From assembly GCF_001885945.1 (NCBI RefSeq), contig NZ_JXKQ01000007.1, positions 62,000-125,999 on the forward strand: DNA of 64,000 nucleotides, read 5' to 3'. This DNA is from Enterococcus hermanniensis (GTDB lineage: Bacteria; Bacillota; Bacilli; Lactobacillales; Enterococcaceae). A model generated the notes under the pieces. That model worked only from the letters and a program-made list of their open reading frames with translations, was not told the origin of the DNA and did not search any database. The position numbers and the translations under genes are program-made. Positions 8,531 to 17,454 of this stretch are shown piece by piece; positions within the stretch are counted from its first letter, which is position 1; every line of letters begins with the position of its first letter.

Positions 8531-9130
8531 TTAATAAACTTTATATTCTTGACCTGTCTGCTTTCCTTCAATGCTTTTGACATACGCCATCGCTACACGC
8601 TCTGCGGGAACAGGAACAAATCCCTTGAATGACTCTTGATAAGCATCGTATGATTCTTCTAAAACGTTCGGACTGACACAATTTATCCGAATTCCTTGGG
8701 TAAAATCAATTGCTGCTGATTTTACAAAGGCTGCAACACCACCATTGGCCATCGCTGCAGAAGCACCGCCAGGAATTGGATCGTCTTTCATGATTCCTGT
8801 AGTTAACGTGATACTTCCATCATGGAGCAAATAGTGTTGACCAATCAAGACTAAATTGATTTGTCCTAATAATTTACTTTGGACAGCTACGAGATTATCT
8901 TCTGGAGTCATCGCCTCGATCGTTTGGAATTTAGCTGCACCCGAAGCATTAACGATCGCATCTACATGCCCTACTTTTTTAAACATTCGTTCAATACTTG
9001 CTACTTCTGTTAAATCTACTTGAACGTCACCACTCGTTCGGCCGGCAATAATAACCTCGTGCTTTTTTTCTAATTTTCCTACGATTACTTGCCCGATTGT
9101 ACCTTTTCCTCCAACTACTAAAATACGCAT
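8531..9130 (-). CDS. Short-chain dehydrogenase/reductase
   Basis: A 199-residue short SDR-fold protein. The Rossmann motif is GGKGTIG at residues 6-12, followed by IIAGRTSGDV and VNASGAA in place of the usual NNAG. No classic YxxxK is visible at the expected distance, although the ITLTTGIM strand and the INCVSPNVLEES segment typical of short SDRs are present. It resembles the short-SDR group often found alone in Firmicutes. The start at 9130 has TAGGAG in place; the longer frame upstream has none. Substrate unknown. Confidence 0.8.
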   Translation of the reverse strand: MRILVVGGKGTIGQVIVGKLEKKHEVIIAGRTSGDVQVDLTEVASIERMFKKVGHVDAIVNASGAAKFQTIEAMTPEDNLVAVQSKLLGQINLVLIGQHYLLHDGSITLTTGIMKDDPIPGGASAAMANGGVAAFVKSAAIDFTQGIRINCVSPNVLEESYDAYQESFKGFVPVPAERVAMAYVKSIEGKQTGQEYKVY

Positions 9131-9227
9131 ACGTTCACTCCTAAAATTGGTTTTCTTCATTATAATCAAAAATCACGTTCCTTTCATCATTAAGAAACGT
9201 GGTTTTCTCCGATAGCTAAAAAACAAT

Positions 9228-9253
9228 GAAAAAGGCCTGCAATAAGCAGGCCG
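9228..9253 (-). terminator. Terminator of the csbD-like gene
   Basis: GGCCTGC and GCAGGCC arms with a four-base loop, followed on the minus strand by TTTTT. Confidence 0.75.
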
Positions 9254-9258
9254 ACTAA

Positions 9259-9447
9259 TTAATCTTCTTTTTCTTTGTCGATTTTTTTATTGAATTTACC
9301 AGCAACATCATCTGCAGCATCTTGGGCTTTATCTTTTGCTTTTCCAAAGCCTTGTTGGATTTTACCTTTCAATTCTGTTGAATTATCATCCGTTGCTTTC
9401 CCTTTTGCTTCGTTTACTTTACCTTTTAATTCATCTTTATTTGTCAT
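9259..9447 (-). CDS. CsbD family stress protein
   Basis: A 62-residue, highly charged, Cys-free protein beginning MTNKDELKGKVNEAKGKATD, which matches the CsbD family repeat pattern (KGK.NEAKGKATDD). These small proteins are general-stress induced in Bacillus and relatives; their molecular role is not known. AGGAGG lies seven bases before the start. Single gene with its own terminator. Confidence 0.9.
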   Translation of the reverse strand: MTNKDELKGKVNEAKGKATDDNSTELKGKIQQGFGKAKDKAQDAADDVAGKFNKKIDKEKED

Positions 9448-9616
9448 AATAAATCCTCCTGTTGGATAAAATAAGCAAAACTTCTTGCTAAAATAAGTAT
9501 ACTACTAGCAAAATTTTAAGGCGAAAAATCTGCTTATAAAATTGTACATTGTCTCTCAAGCATCACATTCCTAAGGCAGCAAACTTCTATGCTACACTCA
9601 TAGTGAGGTGATAACA

Positions 9617-9796
9617 ATGAGAAATACATGGTTAGCAGAACAATTAGCCAAGATCTCAGATGAAAAAAATCAATTTATTATTGACGAAGCGGTTAAATAT
9701 ATCGAGCAGTTAGAAGACGATAATGAAAGTCTTCAAATCGCTTTAGAAGGCAATATTTGGAGTCCTAAAAAATGGAATGAAAAAGCAGAGAAGTAG
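9617..9796 (+). CDS. Small hypothetical protein
   Basis: Fifty-nine residues, predicted helical and charged, with an IEQLEDDNESLQIAL stretch that may form a short coiled coil. The ATG at 9617 has GAGGTG at good spacing; an in-frame ATA/TTG extension is not needed. It converges on the patB-like operon and shares its terminator. No family recognised. Confidence 0.65.
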   Translation: MRNTWLAEQLAKISDEKNQFIIDEAVKYIEQLEDDNESLQIALEGNIWSPKKWNEKAEK

Positions 9797-9827
9797 GTCT
9801 TTTTATTGACCACTTCGCTGCTTTTTA
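9781..9827. terminator. Bidirectional terminator between converging genes
   Basis: AAAGCAG..GAAGT..GGTC pairs with GACC..ACTTC..CTGCTTT around a T-rich loop, with T on both outer sides. It serves the small plus-strand gene and the patB-like gene. Confidence 0.75.
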
Positions 9828-11009
9828 TTGTTTATCCAAATACTGAATCGCTCGCATTAGTCTTTGGGCGCCATCCATTATTTTTTCTTTTGGTGCGCCT
9901 AGATTAAAACGTAGATAATTTTTGCCTTCGATTCCATAAGTCTCACCTTTCATGATTGCAACCTTTTCTTGTTGAATCAACACTTTTTGTACTGCTTCCA
10001 TTGAATGTGGGAGCTGTTCAATATTGATCCAGCCTAGATAAGTTGCTTCTGGAATCTTAAATTGAATACGAGTATCAGGTTCGATTATTTCTTTTAACCT
10101 GGCAAAATTATCATCAATTGTTTGATTTAATTCTTCTAGCCAACCTTTTTGATTTCGGTAACAATCAATCGTTGCCAACAACGCGGGATAAGGAATAGAT
10201 GACAAGCCATCCCGACCTTTTAAAATAGCTAAAAATTGTTCGCGTAAACTCTCATCAGAAAAGATGCCGTAAGAACCACCTAATCCTGGCGAATTAAAGG
10301 TTTTAGATGCGGATGACAGCAATACTGTTGGAACTGCTAGACGTTTTAAAAATGACAAGATCGGCAAATGTTTTTGATCAGGTCTCCTAACATCCATATG
10401 GATTTCATCACTAATAATTGCAACGTGGGATTGATTACACAAGTCGATTATTTGATTTAATTCATTTTTTGTAAAGACACGGCCGGTCGGATTATGAGGG
10501 TTACATAATAATAATATTGTTGGTTTTTCTGATTTTAAAACTTTTTCTAAGGCTGCAAAATCAATAGAAAAATATTCTTCTTGATTAGTGAGTGAAAAAG
10601 GCAAAAGTTCCCTTTTATTTCCACCCACACAATGATAAAAAGCATCGTAACATGGTGTGAATGTGAGAATTTTATCTCCTTCTTGGCTCAATAACTGGAT
10701 ACAAACAGATAAACTATAGATAACACTTGGCGAATAGACACACCATTCAGGATCGATCTCACAATCGAACTCTTGCTGAAACCAACTACTAATACTTTGT
10801 TTATAATCCATGTGATTCCAACGCGTATAACCAAAAAAGCCTCGTTCAACAGCTTGACTTAAGACATCAATCGTTCCATCAGGAATCATAAAATCGGTAT
10901 CGGAAATTGAAAAAGGCAATAAATCTTTTTCACCAAAACGATCTTGAACATAATCCCATTGCGTTGAATACGTTCCATACCGTGATCGTTGCTCCCTAAA
11001 ATTGCTCAA
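9825..11009 (-). CDS. PatB/MalY-type pyridoxal phosphate C-S lyase (aminotransferase class I/II)
   Basis: A 394-residue PLP enzyme of the MalY/PatB group, which releases thiols from cysteine S-conjugates and cystathionine. The N-terminal R-x-G-T-x-S-x-Q-W-D pattern, DTDFMIPDG, LCNPHNPTGRVF, the SDEIHMD segment, and the Schiff-base lysine in LLSSASKTFNSPGL are visible. It overlaps the M42 peptidase gene by 14 bases, so it is the last gene of the peptidase operon. With two peptidases and a PTS upstream, a role in breaking down imported Cys-containing conjugates is possible; a plain aminotransferase or cystathionine lyase role is the alternative. Confidence 0.85.
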   Translation of the reverse strand: MSNFREQRSRYGTYSTQWDYVQDRFGEKDLLPFSISDTDFMIPDGTIDVLSQAVERGFFGYTRWNHMDYKQSISSWFQQEFDCEIDPEWCVYSPSVIYSLSVCIQLLSQEGDKILTFTPCYDAFYHCVGGNKRELLPFSLTNQEEYFSIDFAALEKVLKSEKPTILLLCNPHNPTGRVFTKNELNQIIDLCNQSHVAIISDEIHMDVRRPDQKHLPILSFLKRLAVPTVLLSSASKTFNSPGLGGSYGIFSDESLREQFLAILKGRDGLSSIPYPALLATIDCYRNQKGWLEELNQTIDDNFARLKEIIEPDTRIQFKIPEATYLGWINIEQLPHSMEAVQKVLIQQEKVAIMKGETYGIEGKNYLRFNLGAPKEKIMDGAQRLMRAIQYLDKQ

Positions 11010-12042
11010 GATCGATCCCTCCTTTGTCTAACGATTGGATGACGGCTACTAATAAATCAATTGTTGCTTCTATATCGGATATTTCGACGATTGAATTCCA
11101 TGAATGACAGTAACGTGTCGGTACACAAAAAACTAATGTAGGTTTTCCAGCAAATAATTGGACGGATCCGGCATCTGTTCCGCCACCGCCAAGTAAATCA
11201 TATTGCCATTTTATGTTATTTTTTTCTGCTATTTCTTTACAGTAGTCTAATAATTTTATATTTCCCAAAGCTGTTTTATCTGCTAATACTAAGCCGGGAC
11301 CATTGCCTTGAATCCGATTTTGATACTCCGCTGCTTTGGGTGTATCTTTACCATTAGCTACATCGATAACGATGTTGATGTCTGCATCTGCTTTCACTGC
11401 CGCTACTTTTGATCCTCGAGTTCCAGCCTCTTCTTGAACCGTTCCGACACCGACTACTTCGATTTTTTTTGTGTCCAAGTGTTTTTTTACTTGAGCCATT
11501 ACGGTACAAGCAACCCGATCATCAAGAGCTTTTCCAATAATTTTTTTACCATTGAAACTTTTTTTAGCTTGCGTATTCGGTAAGATCATATCACCGATTT
11601 GAAGTCCCGCGTCTTCTAGTTCCGTTTTAGAGTGGACGCCAAAATCAATATACATCTCATTGATGGGAACTACCTCAGACATTTTATGATTGCTTTTTGG
11701 TAATGTACCGACGATACCTTCTAAGATCTGACCATTCTTTCGGCAAGTTACGCGCACTTGTTGGCCTAAAATCACATGTCCCCACCAACCACCAATGGGA
11801 TAAAAATAAACGAAGCCATCTTCAGTGATCCGATGAACAAAAAAACCAACTTCATCCATATGAGCGTATAAGGCAATTTTTTTCTTTTTAGTTTTTAAGT
11901 CACCAAAATATAGATTTCCAAAAGCATCCTTTTCTACGGGGCCTTCAATTGTTTCTTGTAGTGCCTTTTGGACTTGTTCTTCCTGTCCTGGTAATGCATC
12001 TAAGTTAGATAATTGCATCAATAAGTTATCTGTTGCAGTCAA
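10996..12042 (-). CDS. M42 family aminopeptidase (PepA/FrvX-like)
   Basis: A 348-residue metallopeptidase of the M42 family, typically a large tetrahedral cytoplasmic complex. Metal and catalytic motifs are ALYAHMDEVGFFV, GKALDDRVACTVM, TVQEEAGTRGS, and DVANGKDTP; the late GGGTDAGS and YCHSWNSIVEISD complete the family set. Such enzymes often sit next to PTS genes (frv-type loci). The TTG start at 12042 lies ten bases after AGGAG, inside the end of the preceding M24 gene. Confidence 0.9.
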   Translation of the reverse strand: MTATDNLLMQLSNLDALPGQEEQVQKALQETIEGPVEKDAFGNLYFGDLKTKKKKIALYAHMDEVGFFVHRITEDGFVYFYPIGGWWGHVILGQQVRVTCRKNGQILEGIVGTLPKSNHKMSEVVPINEMYIDFGVHSKTELEDAGLQIGDMILPNTQAKKSFNGKKIIGKALDDRVACTVMAQVKKHLDTKKIEVVGVGTVQEEAGTRGSKVAAVKADADINIVIDVANGKDTPKAAEYQNRIQGNGPGLVLADKTALGNIKLLDYCKEIAEKNNIKWQYDLLGGGGTDAGSVQLFAGKPTLVFCVPTRYCHSWNSIVEISDIEATIDLLVAVIQSLDKGGIDLEQF

Positions 12043-13108
12043 TTGTCATCCACTCCTTTGTAAACTTAGTCATACTTTCAGCATGGCCACTCTCAACAAC
12101 TAAAAGGTCGTCTTCAATTCGAATACCAAAATCAGCTTCTGCTAAATAAACACCTGGTTCAATAGTAAACGTCATATTTTTTTGAATTCTGATCGCTTCA
12201 TGTGGCATCAAAGAAGGATACTCATGACAAGAAAGGCCTAGCCCATGTCCTAGGTTATGACTAAAGTACTTAGCTAAATGATATTTGTCTAATTGTTGGC
12301 GAGCACATTGATCGATGTCCCCCAAAGATTTATCCAAACTAACCGCTTGAATAGCTTGTTTTTGAGCAGCTAAAACTTGTTGATAGGTTGTCTTGATATA
12401 CTCGTCAACTTCTCCAAAAGCAAAAGTCCGAGTAATATCAGAATAGTAGCCTTGATAAATAGCTCCAAAATCAATCATGATCAATTCATTAGCTCGAATT
12501 TTTTTCTGACTCGCATGTGCATGAGGCAAGGCTGTCCGTGAACCTGAGGCAACGATCGTTTCAAATGCCGGACCCTCGCTACCTAATTTTTTACTTTGGT
12601 AATCAATTTCATTGGCTACTTCTAATTCTGTCATTCCCACACGGATAAGCGGTAAAACAGCTGCTAATGTTCGATCAGCAATATCCGCAGCTTGTTTGAT
12701 TGCTTGAATTTCTTCTGGTGATTTGATCATTCGTAATTTTTCGACCAAGTTTTGCGTAGCAATCAATTTCCCATTTTCCGCAGTTAATAATTGTTGGTAA
12801 CGTTTAAAGACTTGGTAGGTGATTGTTTCTTCCTCAAAACCAATTGTTGCACCTTTAATATAGGGGCGAAGGATTTTTTCGACACGCTCCCCAATTGGGA
12901 TTTCGCAAATGGTTACCCCACTGGTTTGTTGTTGTGCTTGCTGGATATATCGTCCATCAACAAATAGATATAATTGATCCAAGCTAACTAGTAAAAGCCC
13001 ATTTGATCCGGTAAAACCACAAAGGTAGCGTCGATTGACTTTATCTGTGATCAACAAACCATCCAATCCTAGTTTCACTAATTGCTCTCGTAGTTTTTCT
13101 AAGTGCAT
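12026..13108 (-). CDS. M24 family Xaa-Pro peptidase
   Basis: A 360-residue creatinase/prolidase-fold peptidase, with an N-terminal YLCGFTGSNG domain and a C-terminal metal site: IDFGAIYQGYYSDITRTF (two Asp), HNLGHGLGLSCHE (His), FTIEPGVYL (Glu) and GIRIEDDLLV (Glu). It splits peptide bonds next to proline. It starts the peptidase part of the PRD-PTS operon, after a hairpin. A second M24 enzyme lies at 62621, so the window has two. Confidence 0.9.
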   Translation of the reverse strand: MHLEKLREQLVKLGLDGLLITDKVNRRYLCGFTGSNGLLLVSLDQLYLFVDGRYIQQAQQQTSGVTICEIPIGERVEKILRPYIKGATIGFEEETITYQVFKRYQQLLTAENGKLIATQNLVEKLRMIKSPEEIQAIKQAADIADRTLAAVLPLIRVGMTELEVANEIDYQSKKLGSEGPAFETIVASGSRTALPHAHASQKKIRANELIMIDFGAIYQGYYSDITRTFAFGEVDEYIKTTYQQVLAAQKQAIQAVSLDKSLGDIDQCARQQLDKYHLAKYFSHNLGHGLGLSCHEYPSLMPHEAIRIQKNMTFTIEPGVYLAEADFGIRIEDDLLVVESGHAESMTKFTKEWMTIDCNR

Positions 13109-13172
13109 TTTTTACCTCTTTTCTCTTCATAATACTTAGCTGGCGTTTCGATTATAAATGCGCAATTAAACA

Positions 13173-13202
13173 TAAAAGGGACAGTTTAAACTGTCCCTTT
13201 TT
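13173..13202. terminator. Perfect palindromic terminator-like hairpin after EIIC
   Basis: AAAAGGGACAGTTT pairs with AAACTGTCCCTTTT without mismatch. It lies between EIIC and the peptidase genes and has a short T tract on either strand, so it may only partly stop transcription. Confidence 0.6.
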
Positions 13203-13204
13203 GG

Positions 13205-14554
13205 CTAGAAATCAATATCTGCTAAATATTGTTCGTCGTCATCTGAAATGACAGAATATGCGTCTTCCGCTTCTTTTAATGCTTCACGTTCTAATTCTTG
13301 TTTTTCTAAAACTTTGAAGAATGGCAGATACAATCCAAATGACAAACCAACTTGTACAATTTGAATAATAATTGAACGCCAGTCAAAACCAGTTAAGAAC
13401 CCTTCCATAAAGACTGGAACATAAGGTGGATCAAACATTGGATAATTCAAGAAGCCTAATTTCATGCAAATCATTGGAATCATTCCAACAAAAGCACCAC
13501 CAAAAATAAATGGAATCATCAAGACTGGATTCAAAATGATCGGTACCCCAAAGAGGATAGGCTCATTGATTCCAAAAAGTGATGGTAATAGCCCGACTGC
13601 TCCGACTTTTCGATAACGTGAAGAGCGACTGATCAACATAGCTAAGACTAAACCAATCGTTACCCCTGAACCAGAGAAATTAGCAAAAGCTGACAATGTT
13701 CCGCCTGTGATTACGTGTTGCAACGGTTGTCCGGCTTCATGTGCAGCAATGTTTTCTGATAAGTACTGTACGGCAATTGGTGAAAGGATCGGTGATAATA
13801 CCGCTGAATGGATTCCAAAGAACCAGAATACCAAACGTAAAACTAAGACAAAGTAAATCACCCATAATGAATCTAAGCCACCAATCGCTGGTGCTAAAAC
13901 ATCCATGATAACTTGTGGTAATAATACCCCACCTGATAGACTATCTGTTACTGCACGAATAATGATAAACAATACTCCGATAGCGGCAGTTGGTGTGATC
14001 AGTTCAAACGAACTAGAAACAAAATCTGGGACACCTTCTGGCATCTTGATAACTAATTTATGCTTCGTAAAGAACTGATAAATTTTTACAGAAATAATGG
14101 CTATAAATATGGCAGTAAATAATCCCTTTGAATCTAAATAAGAGGCAATAATATTCCCATTTTCATCAACATCCATTGATACGATCAAGAAAGCGATCGC
14201 CGATAACATCATCGAACCGACAGTATACAATTTATAATGCTCACTCAAGAAATATGAGATGGCTAATACCGCGTACAACCCAACCAGACCCAATGAAACT
14301 TTAGAAATAATACTAAAAATATATCCATACGTCTCAAACCAATTGGCAACCCCTTGCGTTTTAATAAATTCTGGAATCGAAGGGAAAATAGCGGCAATCG
14401 AACCTAATAATAAGACGGGGGTCATTACGACCATCCCTTTTTTGATTGAGGTCAAGTACGGATTGCTATCTACTTTATTTGCAACTGGAACCAATGTTTT
14501 ACGAATAAATCCTTCGACTTTATCAAAAGTACTTTGCTTTTGTGGATTTTCCAT
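13205..14554 (-). CDS. PTS lactose/cellobiose-family EIIC permease
   Basis: A 449-residue polytopic permease. KMPEGVPDFVSSSFELITP, FWFFGIHSAVLSPI, and FGINEPILFGVPIILNP are the same motifs as in the EIIC at 562-1917, to which it is related but clearly different. The C-terminus is likewise acidic. Good AGGAGG site before the ATG at 14554. It stands after EIIB and before peptidase genes. The sugar is not evident. Confidence 0.92.
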   Translation of the reverse strand: MENPQKQSTFDKVEGFIRKTLVPVANKVDSNPYLTSIKKGMVVMTPVLLLGSIAAIFPSIPEFIKTQGVANWFETYGYIFSIISKVSLGLVGLYAVLAISYFLSEHYKLYTVGSMMLSAIAFLIVSMDVDENGNIIASYLDSKGLFTAIFIAIISVKIYQFFTKHKLVIKMPEGVPDFVSSSFELITPTAAIGVLFIIIRAVTDSLSGGVLLPQVIMDVLAPAIGGLDSLWVIYFVLVLRLVFWFFGIHSAVLSPILSPIAVQYLSENIAAHEAGQPLQHVITGGTLSAFANFSGSGVTIGLVLAMLISRSSRYRKVGAVGLLPSLFGINEPILFGVPIILNPVLMIPFIFGGAFVGMIPMICMKLGFLNYPMFDPPYVPVFMEGFLTGFDWRSIIIQIVQVGLSFGLYLPFFKVLEKQELEREALKEAEDAYSVISDDDEQYLADIDF

Positions 14555-14573
14555 TATAACTCCTCCTTTTCTA

Positions 14574-14909
14574 TTAGCTTTGGTGTGCTAAATTTTTACG
14601 ATATGCTACCAACGCTTGTTTCATAACTGTTGCACCATCCATTGATCCATAAATATCTGACGTTAAAAGCACCGTTGGTTTGTTGATTTTATCGGCTTCC
14701 GCTTTAATAAAATCATATTTGTGGCTTAATTGTGGTCCTACTAAAATTACATCGTAATCGTTGATGTATCGATCTAATTTATCAACTCCGATTGCTTCCA
14801 TCGGGTAGTCATTTTCATCCAAGCTTTTTGATTCTTTCACTACTTTCTTCATCGATTCCATCATCATTGTTGTTGAGAAACCACCTGCACATACTAATAA
14901 CGTTTTCAT
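14574..14909 (-). CDS. PTS lactose/cellobiose-family EIIB
   Basis: A 111-residue phosphocarrier. The N-terminal MKTLLVCAGGFSTTMMM contains the phosphorylated Cys, and VILVGPQLSHKYDFI is the second conserved strand. It works between the EIIA at 14938 and the EIIC at 13205, all in one operon. Confidence 0.92.
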   Translation of the reverse strand: MKTLLVCAGGFSTTMMMESMKKVVKESKSLDENDYPMEAIGVDKLDRYINDYDVILVGPQLSHKYDFIKAEADKINKPTVLLTSDIYGSMDGATVMKQALVAYRKNLAHQS

Positions 14910-14937
14910 TTTTATTTCCTCCTAAAATTTATTTATC

Positions 14938-15264
14938 TTATTGTAAAGCTGCTGCTGTACTTTGTTCTTTTAACATCCCGATCATTTCTTCGATCAAATC
15001 ACGTGCCAAGATGCTGGTCATCAAGTGATCCTGTGCATGAACCATTAATAAACTGGTTTCGGTTTTGTCCCCATTGATTTCACTAGTGATCAATTTCGTT
15101 TGCACATCGTGAGCATCGATACTTTTTTCTTTGGCTTCTTGCATTTTAGCTTCTGCCTCGGTGAATTTTCCTTTTCTTGCTAAACGTAATGCTTCAAATG
15201 CGGAGCCGCGTGAATCTCCTGCGGCTGAGATGATTTTAAAAATATCCATTTCTTGATTATTCAT
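14938..15264 (-). CDS. PTS lactose/cellobiose-family EIIA
   Basis: A 108-residue three-helix EIIA of the Lac/Cel type. The active His is in LLMVHAQDHLMTS near residue 78, and the N-terminal ISAAGDSRGSAFEALRLAR is typical. It begins six bases after the regulator gene stop, showing that regulator and PTS are co-transcribed. Confidence 0.93.
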   Translation of the reverse strand: MNNQEMDIFKIISAAGDSRGSAFEALRLARKGKFTEAEAKMQEAKEKSIDAHDVQTKLITSEINGDKTETSLLMVHAQDHLMTSILARDLIEEMIGMLKEQSTAAALQ

Positions 15265-15269
15265 AATAA

Positions 15270-17189
15270 TTATCCTTCTTTCATTAAGCTTTTCATATAA
15301 GCTAGAAATTCTTCAAAGTTTGTTATTTTTGCTAGTTGATTATCTAATGATGGATCATCCATCATTTTGATCATCAAACGACTTATTTCTTTATGGAGAT
15401 TTAAATGATCTTTTTGGATATTGATTAAAAAGATAATTTTTACTTCTTTTTCGTGATACAACAACGGTTTCTTCAAAATGACTACATCGATGGCTTCATT
15501 GATAGCAGCTTGTTCCATCGGATGGGGACCTGCGACACCTTGTTGGTAGATCGTATCGATCAACTTTTCTCGGATCAAGACACTCTCTTTAAACCCTGGT
15601 GCAGCCCATCCATTTTGCTCCATACGATCAGCTTCTTGTGCTAAAATTTTTAAATAATCCTTTGCTTGGTCAATGATGTGAAAACACGTTGGATTAAATA
15701 AGTTGAGAATAAATTGGTGTACATCTAACGTTTTATTTTGAGATTCTCGTAATAGATGTAAGTCTTTTTCGATTTTTGTCATCTCTGCTTGGTTCAAAAT
15801 TGTTTTGGTATAAATAACCGGGATACCGAATTGCGCTTCATTCAGCGGAACCGTAGAGATCATCAAATCAAATCCTTGATCGACTTGGTCGATTTCATTC
15901 AATGCAAATGTCTCGACTTTTGCATTGCTGAATAATCGTTCCAAATTGACTTTTAGTAGATAAGAAGTGCCACCACCGGTTGAACAGATAACCGCTATTT
16001 TTTTGTAATCATTGATCAGTTGATTTGATTGTTTTTCTAAACTAGCGGCAAAATAAATCGCTACATATCCAATCTCATCTTTACTGATTTCGACATCAAG
16101 ATCTTTATTCAATTCATTGATAAAAACCATTGAAACGTTAAAAACATTGGCATATTGCGTATAAATATCGTCAATCAGCGGATTTTCTAATTGATGACCG
16201 GTATACAACCGTTGCAATAATGGAGCAACATGCATCAATAAGGCATTCGCTAATTCCTGATCTTCTTGAAAATGAGTATGGTATTTACGATCAACATGTT
16301 CCATTGCTTTTTCGATTGCCTGTTTCAACTGGTTATTGCTTACAGGATCATTTAACACCGTTAATTTCCCGTGTAATTGCTCCTCTAAGTAGTTTTTTTC
16401 AGCCGAAGAAAAAACAAGCGTATAATGATTTTCTAAATAAGCGATTACTTGTTCGGTTAGAGAATCATAGTTAACTTTGACTGTTACCTCTTCTTCTTTA
16501 CTGATCGTATTGTTCTGCATGATTCGGAAACTTAATAAACGAATATGTTGAACAATATTTTCAAAAACGATATCACTGACCTTCATTTGATTTTTTCGTA
16601 ACTGATCTTGTACAAAATTTCTTAGTTCATCTTCGTCAAATACAAAGTTGAATTCTTTGTATTTCTCCGTCAATACGGGGGTGTGCAATGTGTTACGAAT
16701 CAAATATAGGATCGCACGTCTTTTTTTACTTTCCGTTCCAATAATTTTTAATCCATAATGAGCCTTGCTGTGAAGATTCAACTCATATTTCTCACAAAAT
16801 TGTTCTACTTGTTTCATATCCAATTTAATAGTTGACAGACTCACATCCAACCATTCAGCAATTTGCTGCATTGTGATATATTTCTCATGAAGTAATAATA
16901 AAAGTTCGATATTCTTCACTCGTTCTTGTGGATTCGAATGATCGATGTAATCCTCTTTTAATGATTGACTCAAGTAAGCACTAAATTTTGTTTGTTCCGA
17001 AATAATCAATTGATGCCCTTTAGAACGGATTCTTTCAATCGTGAAACCATTCGTAGGTCCAATCTCTTTTAACCATTTAATATCATTTGCAAGTGTACGC
17101 TCTGATATCTGAAACTCAGCGGCTAATGCCTTGGGAGCAATCGCTTGCTTCTTTGCATATAAGTACTCAACAATTTTTTCTTGTCTCAT
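15270..17189 (-). CDS. PRD-domain transcriptional activator with EIIB- and EIIA-like domains (LicR/MtlR type)
   Basis: About 639 residues. Order seen: N-terminal helix-turn-helix (EFQISERTLANDIKWL), a second helix-turn-helix (WLDVSLSTIKLDMKQ), two PTS regulation domains with conserved His (IRLLSFRIM; LLMHVAPLLQRL), an EIIB-like domain with the CSTGGGTS loop, and a C-terminal EIIA type-2 domain with GVAGPHPMEQ carrying the phosphorylatable His. Such proteins switch on PTS operons according to phosphorylation by HPr and the cognate EII. The ATG at 17189 follows GGGAGG; the longer upstream frame is not supported. Confidence 0.9.
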   Translation of the reverse strand: MRQEKIVEYLYAKKQAIAPKALAAEFQISERTLANDIKWLKEIGPTNGFTIERIRSKGHQLIISEQTKFSAYLSQSLKEDYIDHSNPQERVKNIELLLLLHEKYITMQQIAEWLDVSLSTIKLDMKQVEQFCEKYELNLHSKAHYGLKIIGTESKKRRAILYLIRNTLHTPVLTEKYKEFNFVFDEDELRNFVQDQLRKNQMKVSDIVFENIVQHIRLLSFRIMQNNTISKEEEVTVKVNYDSLTEQVIAYLENHYTLVFSSAEKNYLEEQLHGKLTVLNDPVSNNQLKQAIEKAMEHVDRKYHTHFQEDQELANALLMHVAPLLQRLYTGHQLENPLIDDIYTQYANVFNVSMVFINELNKDLDVEISKDEIGYVAIYFAASLEKQSNQLINDYKKIAVICSTGGGTSYLLKVNLERLFSNAKVETFALNEIDQVDQGFDLMISTVPLNEAQFGIPVIYTKTILNQAEMTKIEKDLHLLRESQNKTLDVHQFILNLFNPTCFHIIDQAKDYLKILAQEADRMEQNGWAAPGFKESVLIREKLIDTIYQQGVAGPHPMEQAAINEAIDVVILKKPLLYHEKEVKIIFLINIQKDHLNLHKEISRLMIKMMDDPSLDNQLAKITNFEEFLAYMKSLMKEG

Positions 17190-17311
17190 AACTACCTCCC
17201 GCTTACATATAGAACTATACAATGTAAGCCCTTTACTTAAAATAGCAACTTTTTCAAAATAAAATTGCAAAAATAGACTGAATATTTAGACTATGCATAT
17301 AATTAAACCAT

Positions 17312-17354
17312 AAAAAAATAAGTCCTTCCTATGAAGGACTTAAAATTTTTTTTA
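17312..17354. terminator. Bidirectional terminator near gadB
   Basis: AAGTCCTTC and GAAGGACTT arms with a four-base loop and T runs on both strands. It lies 100 bases after the gadB stop, which is on the minus strand. Confidence 0.75.
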
Positions 17355-17454
17355 TTATTTTTGTTTTACAGGATTTAAAATAAACTAACTAATAAAATTA
17401 TCTTTTTGGTTACTTATCCTTATAACACGGACAATGATCACTAACTATTTTTAA

